Source: CAVTWD01 sp963738325 | GTDB lineage: Bacteria; Actinomycetota; Acidimicrobiia; Acidimicrobiales; Ilumatobacteraceae | Reading direction: 5' to 3' | Length of the DNA stretch: 64,000 nt | Assembly: GCA_963738325.1 (NCBI GenBank) | Contig: CAVTWD010000009.1 | Span: 1 to 64,000, forward strand | Shown: positions 25,806-36,039 of the stretch, in pieces | Layout: each line of letters opens with the position of its first letter | Position numbering within the stretch: position 1 is the stretch's first letter | Position numbers and translations under genes: made by a program | Notes under the pieces: generated by a model | What the model saw: only the letters and a program-made list of their open reading frames with translations | Database searches by the model: none | Told to the model about the DNA's origin: nothing

Positions 25806-26203
25806 CGCGAACCGCCCGAACGCGATCCTGCTGGCGCATCTTCGATGCAAGTGCGTCCCTCTGTGGTCGAATCGAGCGCGATCGCCTCGAAGCCGGGCAG
25901 GACTGGTGACGCAGATGCCGAGGTCCATGAGAGCGGCAGTGTCGAAGGCTCTGCCGACGCGTCCGCTTCGGGTTGCGCCGCTGGGCCGACAGCGAGTGGA
26001 GCGATCGGTGAGACGTCGTCTGGAGAGCTCAAGCGAGCGAGGTCGGCTCGGGAGAACAGCCAGCGAGAACCGACGCGGCGGGTGAGGATCGGCGAGCAGC
26101 CCAGCCGGGCCAGCCGCCGCAGGTTCTGGGCGGTCGTGCCGAGCTGGGGGGCGGCCTCCTCGGCCGTCAGCCATGGCGACGGGCGGGTCGAAAGGGATGA
26201 CAT
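25799..26203 (-). CDS. HTH DNA-binding protein of the mobilizable element
   Basis: The ATG at 26203 has GGAGG six bases upstream. The N-terminus is a MerR/excisionase-type helix-turn-helix: WLTAEEAAPQLGTTAQNLRR, LARLGCSPILTRRVGSRWLF and SRADLARL. The second half is low-complexity, rich in Ala, Pro, Ser and Glu. The stop lies within the first codons of the relaxase gene, so the two are coupled. It is either the excisionase for the adjacent integrase or a regulator of transfer; sequence alone does not decide. Confidence 0.7.
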   Translation of the reverse strand: MSSLSTRPSPWLTAEEAAPQLGTTAQNLRRLARLGCSPILTRRVGSRWLFSRADLARLSSPDDVSPIAPLAVGPAAQPEADASAEPSTLPLSWTSASASPVLPGFEAIALDSTTEGRTCIEDAPAGSRSGGSRC

Positions 26204-26385
26204 GAGCACCTCCGGCGCTGTCTGGGCCGGCGTGGTGCCGACCGGACAGCTCTGAAGGTGCGGATCGGTGGCTGCTGGTCACGCGACCGAGCAACACCGG
26301 AGGCTTCGGTGACCCCGGACCGTGGGCGCAAACGCGAGTGACAACGCGACGAAGCGCATCGCTAACGCGTACACCGACGCCGCGA

Positions 26386-27539
26386 TCAGGCCCATGGGCG
26401 CCCCTTCAACGCCTCACCCATCAGCTCGGCTGCTCGGGTGTCGGCTCCCGGCATCATGTGCGTGTAGCGGCGCAGCAGGGCCGAGTTGTTGTTGGGCTCG
26501 TGTCCGAGTCGGCCGGACACGGTGGCGATCGACTCGCCGGCGTCGAGGAGCAGCGACGCATGCAGATGGCGAAGGTCGTGCAGCCGCGTGCCGCACCCCG
26601 ACCTCGGCGCACAACCGTCGCCAGGCCTGGCTGATCCGGTCGGGCGGCAGCGGGTCGGTCGAGCCGGGCTGGCGAGGGAACACCCAGTCGTGCCGGCTGG
26701 GGTCTGGCACCGGCCGCCAGGCCGAGCTCCAGGGCCTCACGACGATGCGTCCGCAGCACCTCGGCGGTGTCGTGCATCGAGACGCACGCGGCGCACGGCA
26801 TGGTCTTGGTGTCCTTCACGATGAGCTGTGCCTCGACCTCGACGACGGCGCGCCGGATGGTCACGACCGGCATAGCATCGTCGAGGTCGAGGTCCGCCCA
26901 CTGCAGCGCGCACACCTCGCCCCGCCGGCAGCCCGTCGCGGCGAGCACTCGGAACACGACGGCGTTCTCCGGGTTGCGGCTCTGTGCCGCGGCGGCGAGC
27001 ACCTTCACGACGTCGTCGACCGCGGGCGGGCGGATCTCGGCGCGGCGGACGCTCGGGGGTGTGGCCCGGTCGGCCGGGTTCGTCGGCAGCCACTCCCACT
27101 TCGTCGCCTGGCGCAGCGCGGCGTGCAGCAGGGTGTGGAAGCGCAGCACGGTGGCCGGCTTGCGGTACCCCTCGGCGAGCAGGTGTCGGTAGAGGTCGTC
27201 GAGCACCTTCGGTGTGACCCGCTTCAGCGGTGTCGCCAAGAACCCGGCCGGCAGCTGCAGCACGAGGCGCCGGTAGCCGTACAGGGTCGTGGGCGAGCGT
27301 CCGAGGTGCTCGATGTGCTCGAGCCACGCGTCGAGGAGCTGCTGCACGGTGATGGCGGCGGGCGCGGTGCGGCCCTGGTCGACCTCGGTGACGAGCGCGG
27401 CCAGCGCCCGCTGCGCCTCACGCTTGGTACCGCGGAAGCCCTTCGTGCGGTAACGCTTGCGACCGGTGATCGGATCGGTGCCCTCCGCGACGCGCAGCTG
27501 CCAGTAACCGGGCCGCTGCTCGCGCATCGACCCTCTCAC
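26386..27539 (-). pseudogene. Tyrosine integrase of the mobilizable element, frameshifted
   Basis: The N-terminus has the AP2-like arm-binding domain (GYWQLRVAEGTDPITGRKRY, FRGTKREAQRALAALVTEV), then the core-binding region (LYGYRRLVLQLPAGFLATPL) and Arg in ATGCRRGEVCALQW. The frame then changes twice (about 26740 and 26590): one frame holds HDWVFPRQPGSTDPLPPDRI, the last holds LHDLRHLHASLLLDAG, GHEPNNNSALLRRYTHMMPG and the stop at 26386. All catalytic residues survive across the frames. The tRNA-Arg fragment lies 0.8 kb upstream of its start, so it probably integrated at tRNA-Arg(CCT). Confidence 0.8.
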
Positions 27540-27576
27540 GGCCGAACCTCCGAGGGTGCCCGCCGGTGCGAGAGGC

Positions 27577-27819
27577 TCAGGCGGGTGTCAGCAGGTCCCG
27601 GTGCGACTCGACGCTGCCCGGCAGCACCTCGAGCTCGATGTGCCCCTCGTGGTCCACGAGCAGGATCTTCGCAACCGCCGGATCGGCATCCTCGCAGCCC
27701 ACCACGACGTACCGGCCGGCGATCGGCACGAAGCCCGGCCGCGCGTCCTCCAGGTGCGTCCACAGGTGTCGGTCGTTCGTCATGTCCATGAAGTCGACCG
27801 CCACGTCGTACCTGGTCAT
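27577..27819 (-). CDS. Small conserved-looking protein, unknown function
   Basis: This 80-residue acidic protein follows a GGAGG Shine-Dalgarno with suitable spacing. It reads as a well-formed small domain (TRYDVAVDFMDMTNDRHLWT, VPIAGRYVVVGCEDADPAVA, LELEVLPG-like end IELEVLPGSVESHRD) without Cys clusters or membrane segments. It lies between the integrase and a second unknown gene on the same strand, 22 bases downstream of that gene's stop, so the two look co-transcribed. I do not recognise the family. Confidence 0.65.
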   Translation of the reverse strand: MTRYDVAVDFMDMTNDRHLWTHLEDARPGFVPIAGRYVVVGCEDADPAVAKILLVDHEGHIELEVLPGSVESHRDLLTPA

Positions 27820-27841
27820 GGCAGAACCTCCGTTCCACAGG

Positions 27842-28228
27842 CTACCCCCGCGGGTCGCGGGCCGGGTTCGGGATCGGGGCGTCGAAGCAGTGTTCGAGGC
27901 GGGCCAAGGTCACCTCGGAGAGATCGGGCAGCACGAGCGTGAAGTGCGGGTGGTCGAACGTGGCGACGAGGGCAAAGCCGGCGCCGTGCACCCTGCCGAA
28001 CGTGGAGAGGCGGATCTGGCGGTACTGGGCGAGCCGCTCGCTCCGCCGACAGGCGTCGAGCACGCTCCTGCCGATCGCCCCCTCGACCGAGATCCCGAAC
28101 AGGCCGTAGAGGCGCATCGTTCGGCGAGCGGCCTGCGCCATCCCCTCGGCGCTCATCACGCCGGCGCGGATGACGACGACCGTGTCATCGGGCGGTTGCT
28201 CCGCTCGGATCGGCAGCGCCTTGCGCAC
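27842..28228 (-). CDS. Unknown protein paired with the 80-residue gene
   Basis: This 128-residue protein, from an ATG at 28228, starts with a variable basic region and continues with DDTVVVIRAGVMSAEGMAQA, ARRTMRLYGLFGISVEGAIG and LSTFGRVHGAGFALVATFDH. It has a mixed alpha/beta pattern with no catalytic signature I know. Its end is followed after 22 bases by the 80-residue gene. The two-gene unit at the integrase-proximal end of a mobile element is a common place for toxin-antitoxin or defence cargo, but nothing here proves that. Confidence 0.65.
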   Translation of the reverse strand: MRKALPIRAEQPPDDTVVVIRAGVMSAEGMAQAARRTMRLYGLFGISVEGAIGRSVLDACRRSERLAQYRQIRLSTFGRVHGAGFALVATFDHPHFTLVLPDLSEVTLARLEHCFDAPIPNPARDPRG

Positions 28229-28333
28229 GAAGGAACGCTAGAAGGCGGGATGGCACACTGGATGGCACACTGCCGGTTGGGGACTGATCGCATCGGCCAC
28301 AGACCAGGCTGAACTGGACTTTTGCGGTGCCCC

Positions 28334-28369
28334 CGGCAGGATTCGAACCTGCGACGCACGGTTTAGGAA
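28334..28369. other. Attachment-site remnant: 3' part of tRNA-Arg
   Basis: These 36 bases are identical to 40417-40452 inside the intact tRNA-Arg(CCT), covering the 3' anticodon arm, variable region and T-arm. The 5' half of the tRNA is absent and the acceptor end differs (no CCA), so it is not a working gene. It is the expected att copy left by integration into the tRNA. Confidence 0.85.
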
Positions 28370-28566
28370 GGGCGTGAGACGGTTCCGGGTAGATCCGCTC
28401 TCGTCCTGCTTGAGCACGCTGAGCTGGCACTTCAACGATGAAAGTCCTGTCCAGACTGCCGCGGTCCTGATCGATCTCGTTCAAACGGTTACCACGGCGT
28501 TACCTTGACCACTGCCGCACGAATCCGCTGGTGTTCCGAAGTGTGCCGGGAGCTTTCGGCGATGCG

Positions 28567-31365
28567 ATGTTCGCCGCAGTGAGAGAATCGGGGGCTGTGG
28601 TGCCGCGCATCGTGGGGCGGGACGGCGAGCTTGCGGTGGTGCGCGACGTCCTCGATGGTGTTGGCGACGGTCCGGCGACGCTGGCGCTGTGGGGGGACAC
28701 CGGGATCGGCAAGAGCACGATCTGGGAGGCGGCCGTTTCGGAGGCGCGACGGCGGGGATTCACAGTGCTTGCCAGCCGGCCGGCTGCCCCAGAGGTTCAC
28801 CTGAGCTACGCCGGTCTGGCCGACCTGTTGGCCGATGTGGACGTGGAGGTCGTGGCGGGTCTCCCGGTGCCGCAGCAACGGGCGCTCGACGCCGCGCTAC
28901 TGCGCGGTTTCGAGGATGAGGCTGCGGCCGATTCGCGGGCCATCGCCGCCGGCGTGCAGTCGGTGATCAACGGCGTCGCCGCGGCGGGACCAATCGTGGT
29001 GGCGATCGACGACCTGCAGTGGCTCGACGAGCCGACCCGGCGCGTTCTGGCGTTCGCGATCCGCCGCTGCCATGGACCGATCGTGATGCTGTCGGCGGTG
29101 CGCGCGGAGGGGGAGCCGGGTGCCCGCATCGCGGCTGTGGGCCGCCGATCCCGGCCGGTTGCGTTACCTGAACGTCCCGCCATTGAGCCTCGGCGCGCTG
29201 CACGAGGTGCTGCGGCAGCGGACTGGGCGTTCGTTCGCCCGCCCGATGATGGTACGGATCGCGGAGCTGTCGGGTGGCAACCCGTTCTTCGCCTTGGAAG
29301 TCGCCCACTCGCTCGCCGCGCACCCCGTCGGTCCAAGTGTGCTTCCTGGCCAGCCTGCGACAGTTGGTGTGCGATCGCTTCGCGTCACTCGGCCCGACGG
29401 TCCGGGACGCGTTGCTGGTGGCCGCCGCGGTGGCGGACCCGCGGCTCGAGCTCGTGGCGAAGGCGTGTGGACAGGTCGACGTTGCCGACGTGCTGGGCCC
29501 GGCGGAGGATGCCGGCGTCGTCGAGCTGACCGACGGCCGGGTCCGGTTCACGCACCCGCTGCTCGCCAGTGGCGTCTACCGGGAGGCGTCCCCCGGCCGA
29601 CGCCGGGCGCTGCATAGAAAGCTCGCAGATCTCGTGAACGGCGTCGAGGAGCGGGGGCGCCACCGCGCATTAGCGGCGACGGGCCCCGAGCCAGACGTCA
29701 TTGCCGCGCTCGAGGCCGCCGCGGATCACGCTCGCCGGCGGGGGGCTGCGTCTGCGGCCGCTGAGCTGTTGGAGCTCGCGATCGGGCTCGGTGCGGGCGA
29801 TCCAGGCCGACGATCGCGAGCGGCGCGGGACCATTTCCACGCCGGCGATCTGCCACGGGCACGCGAACTCCTCGAGTCGGCTGTCGCGTCCCTGGACGCC
29901 GGACCCGCAACACGCCGAGGCATTGGGCTTGTTGGGCACTGTTCTCTACGCAGGCGAGGGTTACGATCGGGCCGTCGAGGTGCTCGAGCGGGCATTCGGC
30001 GAGGCGGACGCCGACGGTCGCCTCCGGTGTTCGATCGCGCTCGAGTTGTGCATGGCGCTGCCGAATGCCGGGCGGCTCCCGTCGGCGCTCGAGTACGCCA
30101 GCATCGCGATCGCCGAAGCGGAGACAGCCGATGACGACGGCCTGCTCGCCGAGGCGCTCGCGCAATTCGTGACCATCCACTTCCTTCTTGGCGACGGCGT
30201 CGACCAAGCATCACTCGAGCGGGCGCTGGGCCTGGAGGACCCACAACGGTCGAGCCACGCAGTGCTGTGGCCGTCGCTGAACGCGGCGATGGTGCACTTG
30301 TGGAGCTACCAGCTTGACCAGGCCCGTGGCGACCTTGCCGCGCTTCACGAGCGGTGCCTGGTACGCGGAGCCGAGAGCGACCTGTGGTTCGTGCTGGCCT
30401 ACGCCACCGTGGCCGCGCTGTGGTCCGGCGACGTCGTGTCAGCCGAACGGCTGGCCGCCGAGATGACAGAGCGAGCGCGGATGACCAGTAGCCAGCCGGT
30501 CGCCGCACTGGCGCTCACCGTGCAGGCGACCGTCGACGCCTGGCGGGGGCGGGTCGACGAGGCTCGCGCCAACGCGGAGGCGTCGATGGCAGGATTGGCG
30601 CGATCCCAGTTCGGCGCCGGATGGCTTTTCGCGCTCGGCGCATGGGGCATGGCCGAGCTGTCGGTCGGGCGCCACGCGGCCGCCGTCGGCTGGCTGGCCG
30701 CGGCTGCCGAGGATCTGGTGCAAACGGGGGTGGGCGAGCCCTCGGTGGCTCCATTCCTGCCTGACGCGGCCGAGGCGCTGATCGCGGTCGGCCGCCTGGA
30801 CGAGGCCGAGGGGTTAGTCGAGCGGCTCGAGACCAGCGGGCGCCGCGCCGGTCGGACGTGGGCCGACGCGGTCGGCGCTCGCTGCCGCGGCCTGCTGTTC
30901 GGCGCGACCGGTGAGCTGGATCAGGCGATGGCGGCGTTCGGGCGGGCCCTCGCCGCACACAACCAGCTCCCGCTGCCCTACGACAAGGCCCGGACTCTGC
31001 TCGTGCTTGGTCAGCTCCAGCGCCGACGCCACGAGCGAAGGGCCGCCAAGGCGTCCCTCGAGGAGGCGGCTGGGCTGTTCGAGGACGTCGGCGCCACACG
31101 CTGGGCGGCCACCGCCCGCGCCGAGTGTGAGCGTCTCGGCTTACGGCCCGGCCCCTCGGATCGACTCACGCCGAGTGAGGAACGCGTCGCCAGCCTGGCC
31201 GCCGCGGGGATGACCAACCGTGAAGTGGCGGCCAGGCTGCTCGTGAGTCCCAAGACGGTCGAAGCGAACCTGTCGCGGGCCTACCGCAAGCTCGGCGTGC
31301 ACTCGCGTGCCGAGCTCGGCGGCTGGTTTGCACAACGAAGCGACGGGGTGCAGCCGACGACATAG
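28567..31365 (+). pseudogene. LuxR-family ATPase/TPR transcription regulator (LAL-type), frameshifted
   Basis: The N-terminal ATPase has Walker A LWGDTGIGKST and Walker B PIVVAIDDLQWLDEPT, then LAL-type helical regions (RIAELSGGNPFFALEVAHSL, GRVRFTHPLLASGVY), a long TPR stretch and a C-terminal LuxR HTH (LTPSEERVASLAAAGMTNRE, VAARLLVSPKTVEANLSRAY). Frame changes occur near 29130, 29340 and 29920. Corrected length is about 930 residues, normal for large LuxR regulators. The ATG at 28567 is one choice; a GTG at 28531 is possible. It sits at the start of the element's cargo and reads toward the phosphoesterase, which it might control. Confidence 0.75.
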
Positions 31366-31413
31366 GGAAACACCTGATGCGGTATCGACCGGCGGTGCCG
31401 CATCGTCGAAAGG

Positions 31414-31716
31414 GTGGCGCAGACCTACATCGTCGAGTGCTACTGCCCTGGCGTCACCGAGGATGCGGTCGCTGAAAGCGCGGCACGCGCCGGCGCCGCG
31501 GCGCTGGTCCTTCAGGCGCAGGGCAGCGTCATCGAGTTCCTTGGAAGCGTGCTCGTCCCAGCCGACGAGGTCACGTTTTGGCGCTTCGCCAGCGACACCC
31601 GCCACGCCGTGGAGCAGGCGAGTGCTCGCGCCGGACTGGCCTACGACCGGGTCGTCGAGTGCGTCGAGGTGCCCGCCGAGCCCCGGCGCCAGGACCTACG
31701 AGGTGACGATCCATGA
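31414..31716 (+). CDS. Small protein, possibly DUF4242-like
   Basis: The 100-residue product from a GTG reads AQTYIVECYCPGVTEDAVAE, then a strand-helix pattern to RVVECVEVPAEP. This resembles the ferredoxin-like alpha/beta sandwich of DUF4242 (nickel-binding SCO4226-type) proteins. The evidence is overall pattern, not a diagnostic motif. It begins 48 bases after the LuxR gene. The tail RRQDLRGDDP looks irregular and may follow a frameshift. A 54-codon ORF overlaps its stop (ATGA, from 31713), but I do not trust it as a gene. Confidence 0.45.
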   Translation: MAQTYIVECYCPGVTEDAVAESAARAGAAALVLQAQGSVIEFLGSVLVPADEVTFWRFASDTRHAVEQASARAGLAYDRVVECVEVPAEPRRQDLRGDDP

Positions 31717-31902
31717 ACAGGTCACCAACCGGACGTGCCGCAGCGCTCCCCGGCGGGAAGGATCGAGCCGGGCCACGTGCGGATCCCGGAACCCTCCCAC
31801 CGGCCGTGGTGGACCGGTTGCACGGTCCGCACGGTGGTCGACAACGGACACCGAACCGCCTGTGGCTGGTGAGGTAGCGACGCGAATCGAAGAGGTATCG
31901 AG

Positions 31903-34900
31903 ATGCCCGACACGATTCCCGTGACGATCGCGGACACCGCTCTCCTCGATGGTGGCGATTCGCAATGGATCGCCTTCCGCCCGGCCGTCGAGGGTGCCGC
32001 CAGCCTGCGCAGCGTGCTCAGCAAGAAGCCCACCCATTCAGAACTCGGGCTTGTCGGGATCGTGTCGCTGTTCCCGCCGGGTACCGACAAGGCCCTCGCC
32101 ACGGTGAAGGTGAAGCTCGTACCGGGACCGGGAGCGGCACCGGTGCTCGCCCTGAGCCATGTGGTGACGGCAGCGGAGCTTGCCGCGCCGGGAGACTGGC
32201 GTTTTCAGGTGTTCAACGGGGCCGACGAGGCGGTCACCTTCGCCACCGAGGTCACCTATCTCGGCCCGATCCAGCTCGATCACCGGATCGCCACGATCGA
32301 TGTCGCATTCCTGGGCAGCATGTTGGCTGAGGCGGTCGCCGACGCCGGGGTTTCGTGGCACCTCGAGAGCAGCGCCAACCAGGAGGCCATGTCCTGGATT
32401 CGGTGGTCGAACGCGGCCGCCGCCTTCGTCGGCTCGCCGTTGATGATGTTTGCCATCGACGACATTCGGGTGGAGCACCACTTCGACATCGGCACCCTCA
32501 CCTGGGTCGTGCTTCGGTTGTCGAACCTCGACTCCGATCCGCTGACCCCCGTGTCGGCGCTGCTGACCCAGCGTGACGGTGGCGTGCCGGTCGTGCTCGT
32601 CACTGTGCCCTTCGCTCCTGATACGGCTCAGATCGTCGCCATCGACTCCGACGTCGACCTCGACCAGCTGTCCATCGAGGCTGACGTGAGCCGCCTCGAG
32701 GTCTTCGTATCGCTCGATTTCTCGGGCACCATCAGCGCCACCAGCAGTGGCTCGGGCACCATCACGGTGGCCGGCCAGCAAGTCGTCGACATCGACAGCG
32801 ATCTGACCGTCGCTGTCCCTCGCAACCTCAACGCCGCGCTGAGCGGCCTGGAGCCAGCCCAGGTGCGCCAGTCCATCGACAAACTGTTCCGGCCGCTGAT
32901 GCGACTGGGCTCCGATGCCCGCGTCGAGGGCTACCAGAGTGACGGCACCACGTTGACCGTCCACTACGCCGTGCCCGTCACCTCGCCAACCGGTCCACGT
33001 CGTGAAGGTCTCAGGCGCGAGGAGAGCTCAGTGACCTACCCCGTGCGAGCCAGCCAACAGACGGTCGCCCCTCTCGACACCCTGGCCGTTCCTTTCCGGC
33101 CCACGCTCCCCGGCATCGTCACCGCGACCGTGGTCGTTCACGGCCGCCAACCACCGCCCGATGACGGCGACGACCGGGGCGGACCGCCCCCGGTGATTCC
33201 GTTCCGGCGCTTCACCATCGGCGCGGCCATCGAGTTGCTCACGCCCGGCAGCACGACACCGGTGGCCCGGTCAGCGGTGAAGACCGTGATCACGGGCCCT
33301 GAGATGAGCACCCGGCTGGTCGTCACGGTGACGGCCTCCGCCTCCGCCGCCGATCTCGCCGGAGACTGGACGGCTCGGATCACCAACACCGCGGATGGTG
33401 CGGCTGGCCCGCCTCTCGGGCCGGCCCGTTATGACGTCACGGTTCGCTACCAAGAACAGGGCGGGAACCTGGGCAAGGTCGACCACATCGTGGTGCTCAT
33501 GATGGAGAACCGGTCGTTCGACCACCTGCTCGGGTATCTCAGCCTCCCGGGCGACGGCGGTCGGGACGACATCGAGGGCCTCACCGGCCAGGAGTTCAAC
33601 TGCGACAGCGCCGGAGTGAAGCATCTCGTGGCGCTCCGGACGCCACCAAACGTGCCGCCCGCTCCGGGCGGACGGCCCTATCCGGCCACCGCGTTCCTCA
33701 ACGACCCCGAACACGGGCTCGACGAGGTCACGAAGCAACTGGCTGGCGATGGTGAACTCACATCCAACGCCGGCTTCGTCAAGAATTTCGCCGAGAAGCT
33801 AGACCGCGACGCCTCCCACCTACCGCCATTGCTGCACACCGAGAGCCGATCAGACACGATCGACTCGGTCGGCGTTCTGGACATCTCCTTCCGCCCTACC
33901 CGTCCTGGACCCCTGACCGTGGCCACCCAGTACACCGGTCACCCGGTCAGCTCAGAGACCGGGCAGCTCGCCAGCCTCGGCCTGTACCTGCCAGGAGCCT
34001 CCCAACCAATCGCCTTCGTCCGAACTCCGCTGGGCAAGCCAAACCTGTCCATTCACGTCGACGTTTCCCAAAACGAGCTCGACGCCACCAGCGGGAACTG
34101 GACGGCCCGGATCTTCAACGCCACCCTCCAAGCCCTGCCCTTCACGACAATCCTCACGTACGTGGAGCAGGACCACGACCGCAGATGGCAGGAACGGCCC
34201 GAGGCGGTGATGAGCTACTACCACGCCGAGCACGTCCCGGTCTACGACCTGCTCGCCCGTCAGTTCACCGTCTGCGACCACTGGTTCGCCTCCATGGCCA
34301 CCGACACCTGGCCCAACCGACTCTTCGCCCTCACCGGCGGCTCGGATGGGATCACCACCACCCCATCAGGCGATGGGGTGATCGACAACCCACCCGGCTA
34401 CACGCGCCCGACGATCTTCGAGTTCCTGCAGGCCAGCGGCGTCGAGTGGGGCTACTACTTTTCCGACGCGCCGTTCGCCCTCGTGTTCCAGCGAGTGGCC
34501 CAGGATGCGACGTTCACCTCCCGCATGCGCCCGCTACATGACTTCTACGACCGGGCGGCAACCGGAGAGCTACCACCGGTGACCTGGATCGACCCGAACT
34601 TCACCGACATACCCGACGATCCCGACCGCGCCAGCGACGACCACCCGCCCGGCGACATCGCCCGCGGACAGGCGCTCGTGGCCGAGATCTACTCCCACCT
34701 GATCACCAGCCCCGCCTGGCCGAAGACTCTGTTCATCATTGTCTACGACGAACATGGCGGCTTCTACGACCACAGAGCTCCCGAGCCGGCCGTCGACGAC
34801 CCCACCACTACCTACGGCCCTCGAGTACCGGCGCTGCTGGTGTCACCCTACGTCTCCCCCAAGTCAGTATCGAAGGAGATCTACGACCACACCAGCCTGC

Positions 34901-35127
34901 TGGCCACGATCCTCCGGCGGTTCTGCGAGCAGCCCGACGGCCAACTGCCGGATATCGGCACGCGCGTCAAGCACGCCAACGATGTGGGATCGACCCTCAC
35001 CGCCAACCCGACCACCTTCGAGGCGCCCGCACCCCCAACGCTTACTGCAGGTGTGTTCGTACCAAGCCCGCCGACCGACCGGATGTCGTTCGGGACCGTG
35101 CTCCACACCGCCTTGTTCGGCTTCTGA
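31903..35127 (+). CDS. Phospholipase C/acid phosphatase-type phosphoesterase with nested beta domain
   Basis: This intact 1,074-residue protein has the phosphoesterase domain of bacterial phospholipase C and AcpA-type phosphatases at about 526-1020: DHIVVLMMENRSFDHLLGYL (metal/nucleophile region), WPNRLFALTGG, DEHGGFYDH (949-957), GPRVPALLVSPYV and DHTSLLATILRRF. Residues about 18-121, 390-517 and 648-757 look like three copies of one beta-sandwich unit, each ending in a GDW/NWTARI-F/TN-type strand; the third copy splits the catalytic domain. There is no signal peptide or Tat motif, unusual for this family. The RBS is modest (GAGG). It probably cleaves phosphodiesters; the substrate is unknown. 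Confidence 0.8.
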   Translation: MPDTIPVTIADTALLDGGDSQWIAFRPAVEGAASLRSVLSKKPTHSELGLVGIVSLFPPGTDKALATVKVKLVPGPGAAPVLALSHVVTAAELAAPGDWRFQVFNGADEAVTFATEVTYLGPIQLDHRIATIDVAFLGSMLAEAVADAGVSWHLESSANQEAMSWIRWSNAAAAFVGSPLMMFAIDDIRVEHHFDIGTLTWVVLRLSNLDSDPLTPVSALLTQRDGGVPVVLVTVPFAPDTAQIVAIDSDVDLDQLSIEADVSRLEVFVSLDFSGTISATSSGSGTITVAGQQVVDIDSDLTVAVPRNLNAALSGLEPAQVRQSIDKLFRPLMRLGSDARVEGYQSDGTTLTVHYAVPVTSPTGPRREGLRREESSVTYPVRASQQTVAPLDTLAVPFRPTLPGIVTATVVVHGRQPPPDDGDDRGGPPPVIPFRRFTIGAAIELLTPGSTTPVARSAVKTVITGPEMSTRLVVTVTASASAADLAGDWTARITNTADGAAGPPLGPARYDVTVRYQEQGGNLGKVDHIVVLMMENRSFDHLLGYLSLPGDGGRDDIEGLTGQEFNCDSAGVKHLVALRTPPNVPPAPGGRPYPATAFLNDPEHGLDEVTKQLAGDGELTSNAGFVKNFAEKLDRDASHLPPLLHTESRSDTIDSVGVLDISFRPTRPGPLTVATQYTGHPVSSETGQLASLGLYLPGASQPIAFVRTPLGKPNLSIHVDVSQNELDATSGNWTARIFNATLQALPFTTILTYVEQDHDRRWQERPEAVMSYYHAEHVPVYDLLARQFTVCDHWFASMATDTWPNRLFALTGGSDGITTTPSGDGVIDNPPGYTRPTIFEFLQASGVEWGYYFSDAPFALVFQRVAQDATFTSRMRPLHDFYDRAATGELPPVTWIDPNFTDIPDDPDRASDDHPPGDIARGQALVAEIYSHLITSPAWPKTLFIIVYDEHGGFYDHRAPEPAVDDPTTTYGPRVPALLVSPYVSPKSVSKEIYDHTSLLATILRRFCEQPDGQLPDIGTRVKHANDVGSTLTANPTTFEAPAPPTLTAGVFVPSPPTDRMSFGTVLHTALFGF

Positions 35128-35222
35128 CCGCTCTCAGGCACACCCGCTCCAGCCGCCCGTGACACGAGTCGTCACGCCGCTTACGCAGTGAACCGATCGT
35201 CGACCAACTGAGGAGGCTACGG

Positions 35223-36027
35223 ATGCCTACCGCGACCGTCAGCGACATTGCCATGCACTACGAGATGGAAGGATCCGGCGATCCGCTCATCCTGATTCCC
35301 TACCTCTCCGCCGATCACGCCTGCTACGCCTTCCAGACGCCCGAGTACTCCAAGCACTTCACATGCCTCGCGATCGACCCGAGAGGGGCGGGAACGACCG
35401 ACAAGCCCGCCGGCCCGTACTCGACGGAACAGGTGGCCGACGACGTCCACGGGCTGATGACGGCCCTCGACATCGACCGGGCCCACGTCGCCGGGGTCTC
35501 GTTCGGCGCGGCGGCAGGGATGTGGTTGGCGGCCAAGTACCCCGCGAGTGGCCTCCCTATCGCTGCACAGCGCCTGGACGAAGACGGACCCGTTCCTCGC
35601 GACCGTCGTGAAGTCCTGGCAGGTCATGGCGCGGGCCCTTGGAAGCGTGGCCGAGATGGTGGTCGAGGGGATCTTCCCGTGGTGCTTCACCCCGGAGATG
35701 TACGCCCAGAGGCCGGAGTTCGTCGCTGCCCTGGAGGATTTCGTCCGCGGCCGCCCACCCCAGCCCGTCGGCGCCTTCTTGGAGCAGACCCAAGCGGTTC
35801 TTGCTCATGACGCCGAAGCCCAACTGGGACGCATCGTCGCCCCCACCCAGATCACGTTCGGCCGCCGGGACCTCGTCACCTCGACCCGCTTCGCCGCCGC
35901 CCTCACCGAAGGCATCAAGGATGCCGAGCTGCTCGTCTTCGAGCACCTCTCCCACGCCGGCCTGCACGAAGACGCCGAACATTTCAACGTGGCCACCCTC
36001 GACTTCCTCACCCGCCAGAAGCTCTAG
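35223..36027 (+). pseudogene. Alpha/beta hydrolase, one frameshift
   Basis: The ATG at 35223 follows GAGGAGG (AACTGAGGAGGCTACGG). The first frame gives SDIAMHYEMEGSGDPLILIP, IDPRGAGTTDKP and nucleophile Ser in AGVSFGAAAGMWLAAKYPA. Near 35545 the frame shifts into SLSLHSAWTKTDPFLATVVK, and it ends with RIVAPTQITFGRRDLVTSTR (acid Asp) and HLSHAGLHEDAEHFN (His). The corrected protein of about 267 residues is complete, so a sequencing indel is a real possibility. It follows the phosphoesterase by 95 bases on the same strand and may belong to the same cargo unit. Confidence 0.75.
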
Positions 36028-36039
36028 CACCGGGCCCGA

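Noticed and set aside
28328..28384. A second tRNA-Arg gene
   Set aside because: The 5' half and a matching acceptor stem are absent; it is an att remnant.
31713..31877. A 54-codon ORF overlapping the end of the DUF4242-like gene
   Set aside because: No family resemblance, Pro/Arg/Gly-rich, and only the ATGA overlap supports it.
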